Assembly: GCA_038257655.1 (NCBI GenBank)
Contig: JBBSJC010000123.1
Location: forward strand, 1 to 16,594
Length of the DNA stretch: 16,594 nucleotides
Origin: DASUME01 sp038257655
GTDB taxonomy: Bacteria > Myxococcota_A > Polyangia > Polyangiales > DASUME01
Reading direction: 5' to 3'
The notes below the pieces were generated by a model. It was not told the origin of the DNA. It searched no databases and saw only the letters and a program-made list of their open reading frames with translations. The stretch's first letter is position 1. Each line of letters starts with the position of its first letter. Both the position numbers and the translations under genes were made by a program. This document shows positions 14,663-16,594 of the stretch, piece after piece.

Positions 14663-15343
14663 TCAGCGCCGGACGCGCGCACCACGGACTGTGCCGGGAA
14701 TGCGACCGAGGCGTTCCGAATCCGCTCGGCGACTTCTACGGTGTTGGTGTCTGTACCGATGGTGCGAGCCGTAGTTGAACGAACGGCCGGCCCAGACGCG
14801 ATGCTGATAGCCGTAGCCAAGCTGATAGCCGTAGCCAGGCTGATAGCCGTAGCCAAAACCCACCACGGCGGGACAGCCGTAGCCGGTGTAGCCGCAGTGC
14901 GGGTAGCCATAGCTATAATAGGGCTCATAGCTGGGCGTCCACCATCTCGCGCTGGGCCGGTAGGTCCTGACCGGCGGCGGTGAAAGCAGAGGATCTAGCG
15001 CGGGCGGCGCTGAACCCTGTGGGCCCTTGGGAATCGCCGACAGGAGCGGAGAGTCCGTGGGAGTAAACGGCGTCAGAGCACCACTCGTGCTCGGCACTCT
15101 CTGGGCCGGAGGCGGCGCGGGGACCACCTGACGTGGTTTTACTGCCGACCCGATCGCCTGTTGCTGGCCGACGTCATGTTGGGCACGTCGTTGCGACCCA
15201 TACGGTTCTTGAATGAGCGACGGCTGAGCGGCGGTCGCGCACGCGGCGCTGAGGGCGACCGAGCATGCCAGGGCAAGCCGTGCGATGCGTGCCCATGCGC
15301 TCGCAGCGCGAGAGTTGCTGGTTGCCTGAGTCTGATTATCCAT
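14663..15343 (-). CDS. Secreted Pro/Tyr/Gly-rich hypothetical protein with GYGYQ repeats
   Basis: The 226-residue product starts at ATG 15343; GGAG lies about 10 bases upstream and GAG closer. Residues 17-39 form a signal peptide (A-R-I-A-R-L-A-L-A-C-S-V-A-L-S-A-A-C-A-T-A-A). Cleavage after A-T-A is likely, or lipidation at C35 is possible with a poor lipobox. The mature part has a Gln/Pro/Ser-rich section (45-135), then a Tyr/Gly section near 140-190 with Y-S-Y-G-Y-P-H-C-G-Y-T-G-Y-G-C and three G-Y-G-Y-Q-x repeats. A basic His/Arg tail ends the protein. Composition suggests a disordered or surface-exposed structural protein. No family is recognised. It is divergent from the FAD enzyme, and an ECF-like promoter element lies 150-175 bases upstream. 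Confidence 0.75.
   Translation of the reverse strand: MDNQTQATSNSRAASAWARIARLALACSVALSAACATAAQPSLIQEPYGSQRRAQHDVGQQQAIGSAVKPRQVVPAPPPAQRVPSTSGALTPFTPTDSPLLSAIPKGPQGSAPPALDPLLSPPPVRTYRPSARWWTPSYEPYYSYGYPHCGYTGYGCPAVVGFGYGYQPGYGYQLGYGYQHRVWAGRSFNYGSHHRYRHQHRRSRRADSERLGRIPGTVRGARVRR
14803..14856. repeat. 18-bp tandem repeat, three copies, inside a coding region
   Basis: Units at 14803-14820, 14821-14838 and 14839-14856 share GCTGATAGCCGTAGCCA and differ only in the last base (A, G, A). Read on the minus strand they encode G-Y-G-Y-Q plus one variable residue (Pro, Leu, His), keeping the frame. Further degenerate copies (GTAGCC) continue to about 14912 on the plus strand. Confidence 0.93.
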
Positions 15344-15465
15344 AGCTCGATTTCTCCGGCGCGGTTCTCACGATCGGACTGTGCCAGAACGCCTTCATTC
15401 ACCAACGGTGAGTGCTCGTTCCGCAGTCACACGCTTTTTGCGACCTGAGTGCGCCCCAACGCGTC

Positions 15466-15491
15466 TACGCACATCATTTACGCACATCATT
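15466..15491. repeat. 13-bp perfect tandem repeat in a divergent promoter region
   Basis: TACGCACATCATT occurs twice, directly adjacent (15466-15478 and 15479-15491). It lies between the divergent genes for the Tyr-rich secreted protein and the FAD enzyme. It sits 3 bases downstream of the -10-like GTC of the minus-strand ECF-type element. It could be a regulator site or a slippage product. Confidence 0.85.
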
Positions 15492-15494
15492 GCG

Positions 15495-15519
15495 GACAGT
15501 TCTGATGCCAGCCCGTTCC
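15495..15519 (-). promoter_or_regulatory. ECF-type promoter-like element GGAAC-N17-GTC
   Basis: On the minus strand GGAAC (15519-15515) is followed after 17 bases by GTC (15497-15495, context CTGTCCGC). This is the spacing of sigma-E-like ECF promoters. It faces the Tyr-rich secreted protein gene, whose start is about 150 bases further on. The ECF sigma factor encoded in this window is one candidate to read it. Chance remains possible. Confidence 0.4.
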
Positions 15520-15623
15520 GAAGCCATCTTAATCGCTCACGATCTGAGTATTCGGACGGCCTCTTAAGTGCTAAGCAAGCTTATCAGAGGACGCAGCGCG
15601 CCTCACCCTCGGGAGTTAGTTGA

Positions 15624-16594
15624 ATGTCCAACCACCTCGCGCTGCGAGAGCCTTGCGCCGTCGTTATCGGGGGAAGTATTGCCGGCATGTGCACAGCGCG
15701 CGTGCTTACTGAGCGCGGTTTCGCCGTGAGTGTGGTCGAAGCGGATTCGCTGCCGAGCGCGTTGGGTGGAGCGGACTCGCAGCCGGATTTGGCAAATGGC
15801 AACGACTCGCAGGCGAGCTCCTGTCGGCCGCGCAAAGGCGTGCCGCAAAGTCCACAGCCCCATGGTGTGCTGCTGCGTGGCCGCACTGAGCTAGAGAAGC
15901 TGTTTCCGGGCTTACTTTCTGAGCTGCAAGCGCAAGGCGCCCTCGCACTGGACCCCGGCTTTGATTACGTGCGCTACACGGAATGGGGCTGGGGCAAGCG
16001 TTTTCGCGCCCACCAGTCGGTGCTCGCATGCACGCGTCCACTGATGGAGACCACGATCCGTCGTCGCTTTCAGGCCTGCGCGCCGCGCGTGCGCTGGCTG
16101 GCAGAAACCCGCGTCGAGGGTCTCACGCTCCACGACGATGGTAGCCGGCGCGTCGCCGGCGTTCGCGTCCGCAGCTTGAACGGGGAAGCACAGACACTTC
16201 CAGCCGAGCTCGTAGTCGATGCGAGCGGACGCGGCAGCCGCAGCAATGCCTGGCTGACCGCGCTGCAGATCCCGACACCTGACGAGGAGGTAATCGATTC
16301 GCGCGCCACGTACGTCACCCGCATGTACAAAGCGGCGCCGCGCGAGAAGCTCGCCGAGGGCTGGTGGTGGCGCGGCGCGATGGTGGATCCGGTCGTGCCC
16401 ACCATCCCGCGCTGGGGAATGCTGACGCCGGTGGAAGGGGGCCGCTGGCTTGTGACCGCCGGCGGCGTAGCCGGAACCCGACCACCCCTCGATCCTGAGG
16501 GTTTCGTGAGCTACCTGCGCAGCCTGCGCACGCCCTTACTAGCGCAGATGATCGAGCACGCGGAACCCATCAGCGATATTTGCCAGAGCCGCTC
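15624..16594 (+). CDS. FAD-dependent monooxygenase/oxidoreductase, C-terminus cut by window edge
   Basis: GGGAG lies 8 bases before the ATG, and the frame is open for 323 codons to the window edge. The N-terminus has the FAD-binding beta-alpha-beta unit: V-V-I-G-G-S-I-A-G-M (13-22), ending at the acidic E-A-D about residue 39-41. A second motif, V-V-D-A-S-G-R-G-S-R (about 196-205), fits the family containing p-hydroxybenzoate-hydroxylase-like flavoproteins. The V-P-Q-x-P-Q-P-H-G-V-L-L-R-G segment and R-A-T-Y-V-T-R-M-Y-K match the subgroup of V-I-G-G-S-x-A-G monooxygenases seen in secondary metabolism and lipid or quinone modification. The substrate cannot be told. An unusual insert of three 10-residue repeats (40-69) follows the first dinucleotide-fold acidic residue. 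Confidence 0.92.
   Translation, partial: MSNHLALREPCAVVIGGSIAGMCTARVLTERGFAVSVVEADSLPSALGGADSQPDLANGNDSQASSCRPRKGVPQSPQPHGVLLRGRTELEKLFPGLLSELQAQGALALDPGFDYVRYTEWGWGKRFRAHQSVLACTRPLMETTIRRRFQACAPRVRWLAETRVEGLTLHDDGSRRVAGVRVRSLNGEAQTLPAELVVDASGRGSRSNAWLTALQIPTPDEEVIDSRATYVTRMYKAAPREKLAEGWWWRGAMVDPVVPTIPRWGMLTPVEGGRWLVTAGGVAGTRPPLDPEGFVSYLRSLRTPLLAQMIEHAEPISDICQSR
15741..15830. repeat. 30-bp imperfect tandem repeat, three copies, inside the FAD enzyme gene
   Basis: Three 30-base units (15741-15770, 15771-15800, 15801-15830) start with GCGGATTCGCTGCCG, GCGGACTCGCAGCCG and AACGACTCGCAGGCG. They encode A-D-S-L-P-S-A-L-G-G, A-D-S-Q-P-D-L-A-N-G and N-D-S-Q-A-S-S-C-R-P. The frame is kept. The third copy is the most decayed. 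Confidence 0.75.

Noticed and set aside
14648..14663. Terminator-like CTGC-CCCG-GCAG followed by TTTT on the plus strand
   Set aside because: It overlaps the stop of a minus-strand gene, and no plus-strand gene leads into it. The stem is only 4-5 bp.

Overview
The window is GC-rich and looks like a chromosomal segment from a myxobacterium or a close relative (Myxococcota). The grounds are Cys-rich secreted lipoproteins with the C-x-x-x-x-C-A-P-G-x-x-C-C-N-A-S-C-G pattern, a lipoprotein resembling the myxobacterial DUF6748 type, a large Prc-type protease, and many small secreted proteins of unknown function. No rRNA, tRNA, IS element, phage gene or CRISPR array was seen. This placement is inferred from protein style only.

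Layout. 1-944 (-): partial Cys-rich lipoprotein, cut by the left edge. 945-1402: non-coding, with inverted repeats. 1403-2200 (-): PhzF-family isomerase-like protein. 2353-2832 (-): universal stress protein. 3069-3614 (+): Cys-rich lipoprotein, followed by a possible 86-residue acidic protein at 3676-3936 (+). 4030-7134 (-): a candidate operon of a small secreted protein, an ECF sigma factor and a very large membrane anti-sigma-like protein. 7441-7971 (-): orphan receiver-domain protein. 8298-9737 (+): YihY/BrkB membrane protein with an extra C-terminal domain. 9953-10432 (+): four-helix membrane protein. 10504-10950 (-): small lipoprotein. Its 3' end is part of a 26-bp triplicated repeat that fills the gap to its convergent neighbour. 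11274-11927 (-): putative sensor-type soluble protein. 11982-14348 (-): Prc/Tsp tail-specific protease lipoprotein. 14663-15343 (-): Pro/Tyr/Gly-rich secreted protein. 15624-16594 (+): FAD-dependent monooxygenase-like protein, cut by the right edge.

A common theme is the cell envelope and its monitoring: four likely lipoproteins (one with a weak N-terminus) plus the lipoprotein protease, two secreted proteins, two polytopic membrane proteins and one sigma/anti-sigma pair. The most unusual item is the anti-sigma-like protein at 4030-6009. It joins, in one chain, an N-terminal zinc-finger-type anti-sigma motif, membrane helices, a secretin/TonB short N-terminal (STN)-like domain, bactofilin-like glycine-rich repeats and a C-terminal membrane bundle. 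The stop codon of the sigma gene overlaps its start, so the two are translationally linked. I infer that it senses an envelope state and releases the sigma factor. Two GGAAC-N17-GTC elements in the window have the spacing of ECF promoters, but neither lies in front of the sigma operon.

Short tandem duplications are frequent: 19 bp x2, 26 bp x3, 18 bp x3, 13 bp x2 and an imperfect 30 bp x3. Several touch or lie inside genes. All functional assignments rest on reading motifs by eye; no database search was possible.
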